DNA of 35,329 nucleotides from Gelidibacter japonicus (GTDB lineage Bacteria > Bacteroidota > Bacteroidia > Flavobacteriales > Flavobacteriaceae). Under the pieces are notes generated by a model. It searched no databases and was not told where the DNA came from. It worked only from the letters and a program-made list of their open reading frames with translations. The DNA is taken from the NCBI RefSeq assembly GCF_010725055.1, contig NZ_BJKB01000011.1, positions 1 through 35,329 of the forward strand, given 5' to 3'. Made by a program: the position numbers and the translations under genes. Shown piece after piece: positions 6,477 through 15,846 of the stretch. The number at the start of each line of letters is the position of its first letter. Position 1 is the first letter of the stretch.

Positions 6477-7700
6477 ATGTCAGCAAGTGCAAAAATAGTT
6501 CTACGCAAAAAACCTAACTCAAAGGGTCTTTTTCCCCTTGCGATTAGGATTACAAAAAATCGCCGTTCCACATTCAAGCACATCGGTCATTATATCGACA
6601 TTGAAGATTGGGACGAAAATAGCCTTAGAGTAAAGAAATCTCATCCCAATGCCGATAGTCTTAATAATTTGTTGTCGTCAAAACTTTCCGAAGTTGATAA
6701 GGGTTTAATGAACTTGCAGAGCGAAAATAACGATGTTTCAGCAAAACAGATAAAAAGAAACATCTACAAGCCTATCTCCAGCCTAACTTTTTTTGATTAT
6801 ATCAAAGAACATCTTGAAGCTCTTGAAGCTGACAAAAAGTTAAATCGACTAACAACAGATAAAGCTCTAACCACATATATCCGTGATTTTCATAAATCAA
6901 AAGAACTTCGATTCCAAGAAATTGATTTAAGGTTTTTAAACCGCTTTAAAACATATTTAATGGGCCAACGAAAATTAACCGAGACTTCTGCATTGAATAT
7001 AATGGTGCTTATAAGGCTAATATTCAACAGGGCAATTTCCGATAAGGTTATAAGTAAAGACCTATATCCGTTTGGTAAAGGTGGTTTTAAAATTAAATTT
7101 CCAGATACACACAAAGTAGGATTGAATAAAAACGAAATACTAACGCTCGAATCCGTTCAAAATATTTCGCCAGTTGAAAGGCATTCTCTAAATGTATGGC
7201 TATACAGTTTCTATTTTGCAGGAATGCGTGTTTCGGATGTGCTCCTTACACGTTGGACTATGATTTACGATAACAGATTGCACTATCGAATGGGAAAAAA
7301 CGGCAAGGTGGTTTCGTTAAAAATACCAATAAAAGCTCTAGCTATTCTAAAGTCTTATCAAAAAGAAAAAATCGATGAAGATGACTTCGTTTTTCCAGAA
7401 ATGAAAAAAGCAGATTTCACAGACCCCAAGGACATTTATAGAAAAATTAAAACTGCTACGAGCAAGTTCAACAAGCATTTAAAAAGCTTGACCAAAAAAG
7501 CAGGCATAAACAAAAAAGTTACGATGCATATCGCCCGTCATTCTTTTGGCAACATCGCTGGGGATTCCATTCACCCATTAATGCTTCAAAAATTATATCG
7601 CCATTCAGACCTAAAAACCACAAATTATGAAGAATGGGCAAAGATAGCATCATCCCACCCATGGCTTAATACTTATTTTCTTCTCGTGCCCAAAAAATAA
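6477..7700 (+). CDS. Tyrosine recombinase (integrase), C-terminus possibly altered
   Basis: 407 aa from the ATG at 6477; a TTG at 6447 is less likely. Order: an N-terminal arm-binding domain (GLFPLAIRITKNRRSTF, residues 18-34), a SAM-like core-binding domain (~103-195), then the catalytic domain with GMRVSDVLL (R251), H351/R354 in HIARHSF, H376 in YRHSD and Y384. It should integrate and excise the island at the adjacent tRNA-Leu. Close relatives, as I remember them, continue after the KTT motif with an I-x-Y-Q-x-N-F-I-H-K-D tail; here the sequence changes at NYEEWAKIASSHPW, so the last ~25 residues and the tyrosine spacing look replaced. It may be inactive. Confidence 0.88.
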   Translation: MSASAKIVLRKKPNSKGLFPLAIRITKNRRSTFKHIGHYIDIEDWDENSLRVKKSHPNADSLNNLLSSKLSEVDKGLMNLQSENNDVSAKQIKRNIYKPISSLTFFDYIKEHLEALEADKKLNRLTTDKALTTYIRDFHKSKELRFQEIDLRFLNRFKTYLMGQRKLTETSALNIMVLIRLIFNRAISDKVISKDLYPFGKGGFKIKFPDTHKVGLNKNEILTLESVQNISPVERHSLNVWLYSFYFAGMRVSDVLLTRWTMIYDNRLHYRMGKNGKVVSLKIPIKALAILKSYQKEKIDEDDFVFPEMKKADFTDPKDIYRKIKTATSKFNKHLKSLTKKAGINKKVTMHIARHSFGNIAGDSIHPLMLQKLYRHSDLKTTNYEEWAKIASSHPWLNTYFLLVPKK

Positions 7701-7873
7701 GTACACCAATATTGAATTCAACGCTTATCTTTTCATAATAATGATTTTACAAATGAATTTGTAGGCGCTTTGTATATGTGTTTTCGCTTTTTGTAGACGT
7801 TAAGTAATGCCCAAAATATAGGGCAAACAATCGTCTTTCATAATTTTGAAGCAACAGAAAACGCAATAGAATT

Positions 7874-8674
7874 ATGTTTATATTTTTTGGAACACGCTCA
7901 TCAAAAATAAAAACCAGAAAACTTCAGGGGCAAACAGAGTGTCCGTATTGCCAAAGTCAAAACAGCTTTTTTGCCACAACATTCGGTAAATATTTTCATA
8001 TTTTTTGGATACCGATACTGCCATTTTCGAAAACCACATTAGTTGAATGTAGTCATTGCAAAAAAACGTACCATACAAACGAGCTTCCCGAAAACATTAA
8101 ACGGGCCCTTCATAAAACCGATGGGCAAAACCCCGTCAAACGGCCTATTTGGCATAGTTTAGGGTGTTTGGTCGTTGTCGCTTTTTTTGCCTTGTTTACC
8201 ATTTTGTCCGTAGTAGGACTTCTTTTTTACAAAACCGATAAAGATGAAAGAGAAACCTTGCTTCTTGCTGATATAGAGCAATTGTCCAATAATCCAAATC
8301 AAGACACAGACGCAATATCCTACCATTTAAAAAACTGCATTATTGATGAAATAGACGGGATTGACACCAATGAAATTGAATATTATTCTAAAATAAATGC
8401 CGGGAAACTATTGGTATTGCTAAACATTAAAAAGGGGCTGTCTCTCACCGAAGTAACTTCAAGAAAACAAATCGTTTTTGCTGTTGAAGATTGCCTAAAA
8501 CATTATGTACTGCCCGAAGTACCCGTGGTAGGCACAAAACAAATCTATATCGGCGTAAAGGACATATTTAGTTTTGTTTTGATAAAAACACCCGATAGTG
8601 AAGATATGGTTGGGACATTTGCCGATAACAAGCTACTATTCCCATTTTATGGGGATAAACCGGTAGAAGAATGA
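7874..8674 (+). CDS. Zinc-ribbon membrane protein
   Basis: 266 aa. The N-terminal zinc ribbon has two CxxC knuckles (CPYCQSQNSFF near residue 24; CSHCKKTYH near 59) joined by a hydrophobic stretch (FHIFWIPILPF), as in zinc-ribbon_15 proteins. One transmembrane helix follows (~108-132, LGCLVVVAFFALFTILSVVG), then a ~130-residue soluble domain with no recognised fold. It is probably anchored in the inner membrane. Its stop overlaps the ATG of the next, broken lipoprotein gene (ATGA), so they were co-transcribed. Function unknown. Confidence 0.75.
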   Translation: MFIFFGTRSSKIKTRKLQGQTECPYCQSQNSFFATTFGKYFHIFWIPILPFSKTTLVECSHCKKTYHTNELPENIKRALHKTDGQNPVKRPIWHSLGCLVVVAFFALFTILSVVGLLFYKTDKDERETLLLADIEQLSNNPNQDTDAISYHLKNCIIDEIDGIDTNEIEYYSKINAGKLLVLLNIKKGLSLTEVTSRKQIVFAVEDCLKHYVLPEVPVVGTKQIYIGVKDIFSFVLIKTPDSEDMVGTFADNKLLFPFYGDKPVEE

Positions 8675-8887
8675 GAAGAGCACTTAAAAACAGCCCTTTT
8701 TGTTGGATTGGTGCTTTTGCATTTTGCAGGATGCAGTATCCATAAATTTATTGGAAACAAATATTGGAAACCAACTTTATTTTTCCGCTCAAAATACGTG
8801 GACGAATCCATTACAGATACAGAGTTTCCTAACGTGGCCAAAGCAAATAAGAATCTGTTAAAAGAATGCCATGTAGATGCTTTGTAA
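8671..8887 (+). pseudogene. Small lipoprotein gene with a one-base frameshift
   Basis: The ATG at 8671 overlaps the previous stop. Reading starts MRRALK and, if one base is removed from the A5 tract at 8686-8690, continues TALFVGLVLLHFAGCSIHKF: a basic start, a hydrophobic core and a lipobox (FAGC), ending ...CHVDAL at 8887 (71 aa). As written, the frame stops after ~24 codons. The continuous lipoprotein signal across the tract is good evidence that it was one gene. Either a sequencing indel or a real mutation. Confidence 0.6.
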
Positions 8888-8995
8888 ACAAGATGCACGC
8901 TTTTGTAGATGCTGTGTAGGTAACAAAAATGGGCAAAACCCTATTAAACATTTAATTTCGCCCTAAAAAAGTATAACATTTAAATTCAAATAATT

Positions 8996-9322
8996 ATGAA
9001 CGCAAAAACCATTTCAATTGTATCTTACCTTACCATTATTGGTTGGGCCATTGCTTATTTTTCAAACAAAAACAATGACCCGAAAAGTGAACTCGCCTCG
9101 TATCATCTTGGACAAAGTTTGGGCGTCTTTATTTTTGCCGTTATCCTGAACATAGTACTTACCGTTGTAGCAAACATTATTCCTTCTTTGGGGAGTGTAT
9201 TGTCATTGTTGGGATTAATTCCACTTGTATTTATCATTCTGGGAATAATCGCTGCAAATAACGAAGCCCTAAAACCCGTACCGATTATCGGGGTTTTTTT
9301 TGAAGGAAAATTTAATTTTTAA
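8996..9322 (+). CDS. DUF4870-type small membrane protein
   Basis: 108 aa with three hydrophobic segments (ISIVSYLTIIGWAIAYF, SLGVFIFAVILNIVLTVVA, LLGLIPLVFIILGIIA) and the motif ASYHLGQSLG between the first two, characteristic of DUF4870 proteins. Inner-membrane protein of unknown function. Its 3' end is 10 bp before the next gene's start, so the two are likely co-transcribed. Confidence 0.8.
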   Translation: MNAKTISIVSYLTIIGWAIAYFSNKNNDPKSELASYHLGQSLGVFIFAVILNIVLTVVANIIPSLGSVLSLLGLIPLVFIILGIIAANNEALKPVPIIGVFFEGKFNF

Positions 9323-9332
9323 TCCATTCAAC

Positions 9333-9938
9333 ATGAAGTACATACAGTTAACAGCCATTCTATTGTTTACAGCCTTTATCGCTACGGCCCAAACAAACAA
9401 CCGCTATATACAAGCCGTTGGGCAGACAACATATAAAAGGGACGTGAAGCACTATGAAGCAACCATAAGAATAAACAACACAAATACCTATAGAAACGAA
9501 ACGCAACTTACGCTTGAAGAGCGGAAGGCACTCTTTTTTGAAAAAGTAAACAAACTGGGCTTAAATAAAAATCAGGTCCGTATTGCCGATACCGATGAAA
9601 ACGCCACTCAAAAAACCACAGAACACGTTGATTATGTGGTAGAAACGACCGATGAACACGACATAGAAAAAATCATTTCATTAGGGAAGATAGATTCGTG
9701 GAGTTATAAACTACAAGAAAAGGTGGTTTACAGACCGTTTGCCAACAAGTCAGACATAATTGGCAAAGCCTTGAAGGATGCAAAGAAAAATGCCGAAGTA
9801 ATAGCCGATGTTATAGGAAAAAAAATTGGTGAAGTATTGGTGATTTCCGATTATAATTATGAAGACAGACCAGGTTCGGCATACTACACTAAAGAAGAAC
9901 GCACCTATCGGATTGCAGTGCACTTTGCCATAAAATAA
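9333..9938 (+). CDS. SIMPL (DUF541)-like secreted protein
   Basis: 201 aa from the ATG at 9333 (a longer frame from 9300 overlaps the previous gene). Signal peptide MKYIQLTAILLFTAFIATAQ, then a SIMPL-like arrangement: IQAVGQTTYKRDVKHYEATI at the start of the mature part, a helical KALKDAKKNAEVIADVIGKKI segment typical of the family, and a final beta strand (YRIAVHFAIK). Periplasmic or outer-membrane-associated; the family function is poorly defined. Eight bp separate it from the next gene. Confidence 0.7.
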   Translation: MKYIQLTAILLFTAFIATAQTNNRYIQAVGQTTYKRDVKHYEATIRINNTNTYRNETQLTLEERKALFFEKVNKLGLNKNQVRIADTDENATQKTTEHVDYVVETTDEHDIEKIISLGKIDSWSYKLQEKVVYRPFANKSDIIGKALKDAKKNAEVIADVIGKKIGEVLVISDYNYEDRPGSAYYTKEERTYRIAVHFAIK

Positions 9939-9946
9939 AACCGGTA

Positions 9947-10336
9947 ATGAGAACAGATGAAAGAATAGAATTCAGTTACCTGGCCAATTTCAAACAAGAA
10001 GAGGTGGAAGGGCTCTTAATCGAATACGAGCAGTATATAAAACTTAGTAATTCTGTAAGGATACCCATTATTATTGTGCTAGTAGTTGGGGGCATTATGC
10101 GTTCAATGAAACATAATATGTCTTCAAACCAATTCGTTTTTGTTATTATTGCCATAATTATACTATTAGCATTTTTTGCTTGGTTGGTTGCCATTGCCTA
10201 TAGAATAATCAAGCAAAAAAAGTTTGTGAAAAATAAACTTAAAGCAATGGCGAGTGTTCAAAACTATCCGTTTAATGAATTAAAAAAAGAATTCAATACC
10301 TTGGTTAGGGCAACTTATAAAGGCCCCAAAGTATAA
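9947..10336 (+). CDS. Two-TM membrane protein, unknown
   Basis: 129 aa, not recognised. A ~35-residue charged N-terminus (FKQEEVEGLLIEYEQYIKL) precedes two transmembrane helices (IPIIIVLVVGGIM and FVFVIIAIIILLAFFAWLVAIAY), then a basic cytoplasmic tail (KQKKFVKNKLKAMAS). It follows the SIMPL-like gene by 8 bp and is probably in the same operon. Confidence 0.65.
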   Translation: MRTDERIEFSYLANFKQEEVEGLLIEYEQYIKLSNSVRIPIIIVLVVGGIMRSMKHNMSSNQFVFVIIAIIILLAFFAWLVAIAYRIIKQKKFVKNKLKAMASVQNYPFNELKKEFNTLVRATYKGPKV

Positions 10337-10394
10337 TAAATATCTGTAAACACATCACTGCCAATCACCTGCGTTCCAAAAACACGGTACTAAA

Positions 10395-11301
10395 ATGATA
10401 AACCTGTTCAATAAAAAAGCAAGAAACGTAACCATTCAATGTACAAAGCAAGACCTGCAAATCAATGGCGTTTCCGTTGGGCACCCCATTCAACTAAACC
10501 AGTTGGAAGAACTTTTTGGAAGCCCGACCCGATTGATAACCGACGAAAAATATACTTTTCAAAAAACCCATGTTTGGGATTCATTGGGGATAAAGGTAAC
10601 AGAATCTATTGGTTCCATTCACGGCATACAGTGCCTGTTTGCTAGCAATAAAAAGTTAAAGGTAAAACCAAAGCAACCGTTTGGGGGGCAAATTGTTTAT
10701 AAATGATAAAGCGGTTGCTTTTTTTGAACAGACAGACAATAAAGAAGACTATTTGCAGGGTTTTTGGAATGTTAGCAAATTACAACGGCCTGATGACGAC
10801 CACCCTTTTGGCGTGAGCATTTGGTATGATAAGCATTTTGAAATTCCGGAAAGCAAATATGAAATCAAGCCCCTTAACGAACCTGAAATCCATTTTACCG
10901 ACTTTAATTTTAAGCTTTGTATCCTTCAAATTTTGATGTACGAAAAAGAACTGCTTCAACCCAAACTTGATATTTACGAATTTATTAAATGGTACAAAAA
11001 ACGAACAATCGATACCGAAAAAGAGCGGTTTGAGCCCATCCCCGAAGTAATGGACTACTTAAAACAACTGCCCATTCTGGTAAAGTATACCCATGAAATT
11101 ACCGATATTTATCAGGATGGCGGCAATGAAATATATTTAAATACCTGTTTAGAGTGCGAAGGCTACGAAGACTATTGGGATATTGAAAGCACCGAAGATG
11201 CAAAACACTTCCCCAATTTAAAAAAAGCCACATTGTGCTATGCAAAAGAAAATGTACTTGACGAATTGATTCAATTGGGAATTGAAGCAAAATGGTTATA
11301 A
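10395..11301 (+). pseudogene. DUF7738/DUF6892-like gene split by a one-base frameshift
   Basis: Two frames: 10395-10706 (103 aa, MINLFNKKARNVTIQCTKQD...) and 10681-11301 (starting GGKLFINDKAVAFFEQ). They join into one 301-aa protein, ...KPKQPFGGKLFINDK..., if one G is removed from the G6 tract at 10683-10688. The second frame has only a TTG start inside the first, which argues for a single gene. The first part resembles DUF7738 (THVWDSLGIKVTE), the second DUF6892 (GFWNVSKLQ, then FTDFNFKLCILQILMYE). Function unknown; cytoplasmic, acidic. Could be a sequencing indel. Confidence 0.6.
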
Positions 11302-11406
11302 AAACAGACCAAATAACTTTGTCCAATGCGGTTCCTTGGCAGGCAGATTAAGGTTCTTGGATTCTGGAGTACGTTTAAAACACTTTATGTCAGTTTAAAA
11401 GCTACA

Positions 11407-11850
11407 ATGAACAAAAATGATGACATTAAATCAATCTGTTTGGACCCTGTGTGTTCAAAATGCGGCAATCTGGCTGCCAAAATTGAAATTGTCGAACCAA
11501 ATGCCTACCCTAATGATGCCATAAAGTGGAATGCAAAGGATTATGTCCATTACAATAAATTTCGGGATTTCAAATCCAATTATTTGATATATTCGGGTCC
11601 CGGTGGAAGTAATGGATTTATTGGGAACCCTATTGATTTGAAGCGAAAGGCGGCACTAATTGATGCATTTACCAAACCTTATAACGCTATTCTTATTAGA
11701 GAACAATTCTATGATATGGCTGGTTATTGTGCAACTTGCAATAAATTTTATTGCAGTAAACACTGGTATACTACATCTTCCGGATATGGAAAATGTCCCA
11801 AGGGGCACAGTAAATCCTTAGACCCCCATTGGTCTCCTGATGTTGTATAA
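11407..11850 (+). CDS. Cys-rich putative metal-binding protein
   Basis: 147 aa from the ATG at 11407 (MNKNDDIKSICLDP); the frame is open from 11326, adding 27 residues of doubtful value. Cysteine/histidine pairs CSKCGN near the start and CATCNKFYCSKHW, CPKGHSKSLDPHW at the end suggest two zinc sites. The middle has FIGNPIDLKRKAALIDAF and YNAILIREQFYD. No family recognised. It is probably the last gene of this plus-strand group before the convergent regulator gene. Confidence 0.6.
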   Translation: MNKNDDIKSICLDPVCSKCGNLAAKIEIVEPNAYPNDAIKWNAKDYVHYNKFRDFKSNYLIYSGPGGSNGFIGNPIDLKRKAALIDAFTKPYNAILIREQFYDMAGYCATCNKFYCSKHWYTTSSGYGKCPKGHSKSLDPHWSPDVV

Positions 11851-11964
11851 AAAAGGAATACCGGTGAAACGGTTGTGAACAGTAAAAAACAACAATGATA
11901 AAGATAAGCTCGTTGAAAAAAATCCAAATAAGAGCCAAGAATTGAATTTTATTTAAATCATCCA

Positions 11965-13764
11965 TTAACTTAAATTGCCCAAAAAGTCATCAAGGTGCTC
12001 ATCCTTGCTTAAATCAAATTTTTGCTTTAAACGGTATTTAAACATCCTAACGCTTTGCGGCTCTACGTGTAATGCCTGGGAAATTTGTTTTGTAGTCATT
12101 TTTAAATACAGGTAGGTACAATACTTTAGGTCCAACGATGTCAATTTACGTTTAGCGAGCGCATTCAACTGGTTAAAAAAATCAGGACGTACTTTTTGTA
12201 TTTGCGTCTTAACATCTTCAAAATTCGCGGCCAAAAGCATTTCTTCTTTTAGTAGCTTTTGTATTTTTCCGGTGTCGCCTTCTTTAATCTTGGATTTTAT
12301 TTGTTGCAACATATCGTTCTTGTACTCAATAAGTAAAGAGTTGGCCAGAGATTCCTTTTCCAACTGTTGCTGTTTAATACTTAAGAGCTCCTGCTCCGCT
12401 TTCAATCGGGACCGCTCTTCTCTTTCAAATTTCAGTTTCAGATTGGCTCTATGTTCGCCTTCTTCCTTTTCCTGTTTGAGCTTTTCTTCCCGTTCAATGG
12501 AAAACTTCAGCTTAAAATGATATGATATAAACATAAAAGCAAGTCCAAAAAGCAATGCGAGTGCAATACCTCCATAGAGATAATTTTGTTTTTTTCGAAA
12601 TGTCTCGCGTTCCTTCAACAATTTTAATTGCTGGTCTTTCTTTTCGGTTTCGTATTGAATTTCCAATTTTTGGGCATTTAGCAACTGCTGTTCGTCAAAA
12701 GACTTTTTTAATAACCCTTCTGCCCTTTCTTGATAGTCCAGAGCCGATTTTAGGTCATTTCTTTTCACTGCAATGCCCGCAAGTTCTTTGTTTACTTTGT
12801 ATTCCAGTTTAAAATAATTTCCTTTGTCGCTCATCAACAGGCTTAACCCCTGTAAAAGATACTGTTCTGCAAGCGAGATATCCCCCTCCTCCCTGGCAAA
12901 GCCGCTTTTAATGCCAAATACGTTAATCCACTTTTCTGAGGATGCCTCCTTTTTTTGAAGTTTCCCTTCGGCCAGTTGGAGGTAATGAAAAGCCTTTTCC
13001 TTACGTATTTCCATAAGCTCCGAAGAAAATTCAAGATAGTAATTCGCCATATTTATACAGGTAATCACAAAAGTATCGCCGCTTACTTTTGTAGGGTGCG
13101 ATTGGTGAAGTTCAAAAGACTTGTTGAGATACAGGAAAGTGCTGTCCAAAATGCTTGTTTGCTTGGTTTTCCTATAGCGTGCTAGGTACATGCTGGACAC
13201 GCCATTGTTTACGTTTACCTGCAAATTGATATCGTTGGCCTCAATAGCGTATTGCTTACACTTTAAGATGTATTTTTCCATCTTTTCCTCATCTCCCCAC
13301 CTACTGTAGGTGCTGTACAAAAGATAGTTTAGAAAGTATTTTGTTGTTAGATCGGTATTGTTCCCTTCTAGATACTTTAGCCCCGTATGTGCATCTTTTA
13401 CAACGGCATCCGGCAGGTTAAGATGGTAGTTCAAATAAGCTTTCGCCCTATAGGCAACAGCTTTAGAGGTGTTGTTTTTTGCCTTTTCAGCAGCTTCCAA
13501 ACTACGGCCCAATAGGTTTTTTCCTATTAAAAGGCTGTCTATGGAAATATAAAGTCCACTTTGATAAGCATATAAATAGGCAAGGTCATCAGATGAACTG
13601 GTCCCGCGGATAGCCCTCTTTAAAGTTTCTATGGCATCCTGCGTTTTATTTTGCATTTGAAGCTGTTCCACCGAATCAAGTGCCCGCTTCGTGGTTTCTA
13701 AAATGTTCTGTGCCCTTGCAACTGTACCAAGTAAAAATAGGGTTATAAACGTAAAAATTCTCAT
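11965..13764 (-). CDS. TPR sensor with LuxR-type HTH
   Basis: 599 aa. Signal peptide (MRIFTFITLFLLGTVARAQ); periplasmic TPR array (~25-380, e.g. AVAYRAKAYLNYHLNLPDAV, SLAEQYLLQGLSLL); one transmembrane helix (~392-413, LYGGIALALLFGLAFMF); a long charged coiled coil (EREEKLKQEKEEGEHRANLK onward); and a C-terminal LuxR-like helix-turn-helix (LTSLDLKYCTYLYLKMTTKQ then QSVRMFKYRLKQKF, ~541-584). This is the Bacteroidetes one-protein membrane sensor/transcription factor layout. It is convergent with the upstream group; its target genes are not evident from sequence, but the divergent small secreted genes at 13915-16401 are candidates. Confidence 0.85.
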   Translation of the reverse strand: MRIFTFITLFLLGTVARAQNILETTKRALDSVEQLQMQNKTQDAIETLKRAIRGTSSSDDLAYLYAYQSGLYISIDSLLIGKNLLGRSLEAAEKAKNNTSKAVAYRAKAYLNYHLNLPDAVVKDAHTGLKYLEGNNTDLTTKYFLNYLLYSTYSRWGDEEKMEKYILKCKQYAIEANDINLQVNVNNGVSSMYLARYRKTKQTSILDSTFLYLNKSFELHQSHPTKVSGDTFVITCINMANYYLEFSSELMEIRKEKAFHYLQLAEGKLQKKEASSEKWINVFGIKSGFAREEGDISLAEQYLLQGLSLLMSDKGNYFKLEYKVNKELAGIAVKRNDLKSALDYQERAEGLLKKSFDEQQLLNAQKLEIQYETEKKDQQLKLLKERETFRKKQNYLYGGIALALLFGLAFMFISYHFKLKFSIEREEKLKQEKEEGEHRANLKLKFEREERSRLKAEQELLSIKQQQLEKESLANSLLIEYKNDMLQQIKSKIKEGDTGKIQKLLKEEMLLAANFEDVKTQIQKVRPDFFNQLNALAKRKLTSLDLKYCTYLYLKMTTKQISQALHVEPQSVRMFKYRLKQKFDLSKDEHLDDFLGNLS

Positions 13765-14215
13765 TTAATGATATGCTCAATGGTATCTACAAAAATAGAA
13801 AGTAATAAAAAGGAATCAGGTCTATTGGAATTAAAATATGATTAAACCACTGAATAAAGACCAAAATAACTACCTGATTATCAATAGATAAAAACATATG
13901 TAGATAACTTGTATATGCAAAAAATACGAAGTAGATACTATGTAGTGCGTTTAATAGGTATGGGGTTACTTTTAATGCTGATTTTTACAACCAATATAAT
14001 CGCCAAATGTAAGGATTAGGTCAATGAACATTTTCAAAGACCAATAATAGCAATTTAAATTAATGCCTTTTTGAAGTTTTTGTATAAATGAAACACCCAT
14101 AATTAATCCCGATAGCTAACAGGATTGTCACACAGCGAAATAATTATATGGAGGTCACATACCTGTCCTAAGCATAGTGGAAGCATGACCGCTGGAAAGC
14201 AATAGATATAAACAC
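13765..14215. other. Intergenic region upstream of the TPR regulator
   Basis: AT-rich, divergent between the regulator and the next plus-strand genes. It holds the regulator promoter, one possible 34-aa gene (13915-14019) and a degenerate CCCGATAGCTA palindrome near 14107. Nothing else recognised. Confidence 0.5.
13915..14019 (+). CDS. Possible 34-aa membrane micro-protein
   Basis: MQKIRSRYYVVRLIGMGLLL then a further hydrophobic stretch ending AKCKD. Basic start plus one hydrophobic helix, with lengths suiting a signal anchor. There is no homology evidence, and it may equally be a decayed signal-peptide region. Confidence 0.3.
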   Translation: MQKIRSRYYVVRLIGMGLLLMLIFTTNIIAKCKD

Positions 14216-14440
14216 ATGAAAAATATTTTAAGCCTCATTTTTTTACAATTATTATTTGGCACACTATTAAGCGCCCAAAACACTCCCTTACCCGATGCCA
14301 ATTTTGAAGCTTTTTTAATTGCCCAAAGCGTTCTAAGGCCTAATATCCGACCAGAACAATTGGATACGACCGTATTGGGAGTCGCCGATAATATCCTTGA
14401 AGTCGCCATAGTACAGTTCAACAAACAGTTTAAAGATTAA
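14216..14440 (+). CDS. Small secreted protein, truncated LRR-protein N-terminus
   Basis: 74 aa. Signal peptide MKNILSLIFLQLLFGTLLSAQ, then TPLPDANFEAFLIAQ, which resembles the short region preceding leucine-rich repeats in Bacteroidetes secreted proteins (PDxNFExxLI). The repeats and any T9SS C-terminal domain are missing, so it is either a genuine small secreted protein or the stub of a larger gene. The next gene starts 16 bp downstream. Confidence 0.55.
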   Translation: MKNILSLIFLQLLFGTLLSAQNTPLPDANFEAFLIAQSVLRPNIRPEQLDTTVLGVADNILEVAIVQFNKQFKD

Positions 14441-14456
14441 AAAACACCTGAAGACC

Positions 14457-14975
14457 ATGCAGACAAAAACCTTTACATACAGCAAGAACGACCAAAAAAA
14501 AGGAGCCTTGTTTTTTTTGGGACTGGGCATTCTGGGAGCAATGCTCGCCCTTTATATGTGGCTTTGGGCCGACCCCGTCAACCTATCGGTACTGGTAGGA
14601 GGCGTTTTTTTGACGTTTTTAGGGCTTTTCTTCTTTCTGAAATTAATAATCCATCCCAAAAAGGAAAACGAAACCGCCGTTGTCATTTCCGATGCGGGCA
14701 TTAGGGCCACCACTTCACCAGTGGCTAAATCTACCGGATTGCTCGAATGGAGGGATGTAGAATATATACAACTTTTTACCAGAACCTTGATGGTCAAAGT
14801 GTCCAGACCGGAAAAATATGCAGCAAGGATAAAGAATTTTCTCGTGAGAGATACGTTCTTGAAGTCCCTGAATGGCACGGTTGAAATTTCTTTCGTTGGG
14901 ACCAACGCCACCCATAACGAACTTCGGAAATATTTGGAACCTTATGCCCGACAGCACAATATTTACATGGATTGA
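14457..14975 (+). CDS. STM3941-like PH-fold membrane protein
   Basis: 172 aa. A short cytoplasmic start, two transmembrane helices (ALFFLGLGILGAMLALYMWL and LVGGVFLTFLGLFFFLKLII), then a soluble domain with VVISDAGIRATTSP, LLEWRDVEYIQLF and VEISFVGTNATHNEL. The 'GI...I.W.DI..I' pattern matches STM3941-type/bacterial PH-like membrane proteins. Function unknown. Probably co-transcribed with the preceding small secreted gene. Confidence 0.7.
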   Translation: MQTKTFTYSKNDQKKGALFFLGLGILGAMLALYMWLWADPVNLSVLVGGVFLTFLGLFFFLKLIIHPKKENETAVVISDAGIRATTSPVAKSTGLLEWRDVEYIQLFTRTLMVKVSRPEKYAARIKNFLVRDTFLKSLNGTVEISFVGTNATHNELRKYLEPYARQHNIYMD

Positions 14976-15076
14976 TTTATGATGAAAACAGAACTAAGAA
15001 TAGAATAGTTAGACCTTAGTGCATCTTAAGCCCATAATGGTTTAAAACAAACAATATCTAAAATATATTAAAGCGT

Positions 15077-15766
15077 ATGTTTCTTAGAATCACTAAAATG
15101 GAACTGGCTGCCCATGCAGCCGAAGGGCTTCGAAACCCGAAAAACCCCAATAACCCCATGGTATTGGGAATTTACAGAAATGAGATGCGGACCATCATCT
15201 ATACCGTAAATGTCAAAAAGGCCGCCGGTGAATTTTGGGACGATGTGGAAGGCAAAAAAATTTCCCGCCGCCATTGGACACCCGAAATGAAAGCCTTTGA
15301 AAAACAAAAAGTTGAGGAAGCCCCCAAGCCTCCCTTCACATTTAAAATGACCTTTGTCGGCTGGCTGTTCGTGCTTTTCGTTATAGGATTTTTCGGCTAT
15401 TTGGTATACGATTCCGTAAAGCCGCCCCTGCCCAAATCGGAAAAAACGGTGGCCATGGAACAAGCCCCGGCAGTGGGCGACATATATTTCGGACATTATG
15501 AACTCCGGAAAGAAAAAAACAGCGTTTTGGGAGGCGAAATTCGTTTCGGTTGGTTTAAAATAGCAAAAGTTGAAGGCGATGTATATCACCTTTCGAAATC
15601 CACCGAGATGAACAACACCCATAAACCCAAGGAACAACTCAATAGTACCAATTTTGAAACGGAAAGCCTCCCGACGGTGAAACTCAAAGAGCAGACCGGC
15701 TATAACATACGCTTTAAATCGGAGGACGGACTAACGGAAATCTATATCACGGACAAGAAAAAATGA
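15077..15766 (+). CDS. Single-TM protein, unknown
   Basis: 229 aa, not recognised. A cytoplasmic N-terminal region of ~95 residues (GIYRNEMRTIIYTVNVKKAA) leads to one transmembrane helix (~96-116, FVGWLFVLFVIGFFGYLVY), then an extracytoplasmic domain of ~110 residues starting AVGDIYFGHYEL. A second possible start is the Met at residue 8. Similar in plan to its neighbours (short membrane-anchored proteins), consistent with one functional set. Confidence 0.65.
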   Translation: MFLRITKMELAAHAAEGLRNPKNPNNPMVLGIYRNEMRTIIYTVNVKKAAGEFWDDVEGKKISRRHWTPEMKAFEKQKVEEAPKPPFTFKMTFVGWLFVLFVIGFFGYLVYDSVKPPLPKSEKTVAMEQAPAVGDIYFGHYELRKEKNSVLGGEIRFGWFKIAKVEGDVYHLSKSTEMNNTHKPKEQLNSTNFETESLPTVKLKEQTGYNIRFKSEDGLTEIYITDKKK

Positions 15767-15815
15767 TGGACAAAAGCAGGGTAAAAAGAGCTCCGGAAAC
15801 TCTGAATTTCAGCCT

Positions 15816-15829
15816 CCGATAATTATCGG
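15816..15829. repeat. Short intergenic palindrome
   Basis: CCGATAATTATCGG, a perfect 14-bp palindrome related to the one at 2448-2467, between two plus-strand genes. Confidence 0.5.
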
Positions 15830-15846
15830 GATAAAAAGTTCAGTAT

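Noticed and set aside
10681-11301. Independent gene starting at a TTG
   Set aside because: The start lies inside the previous frame and the two parts fuse perfectly across the G6 tract, so one broken gene is the better explanation.
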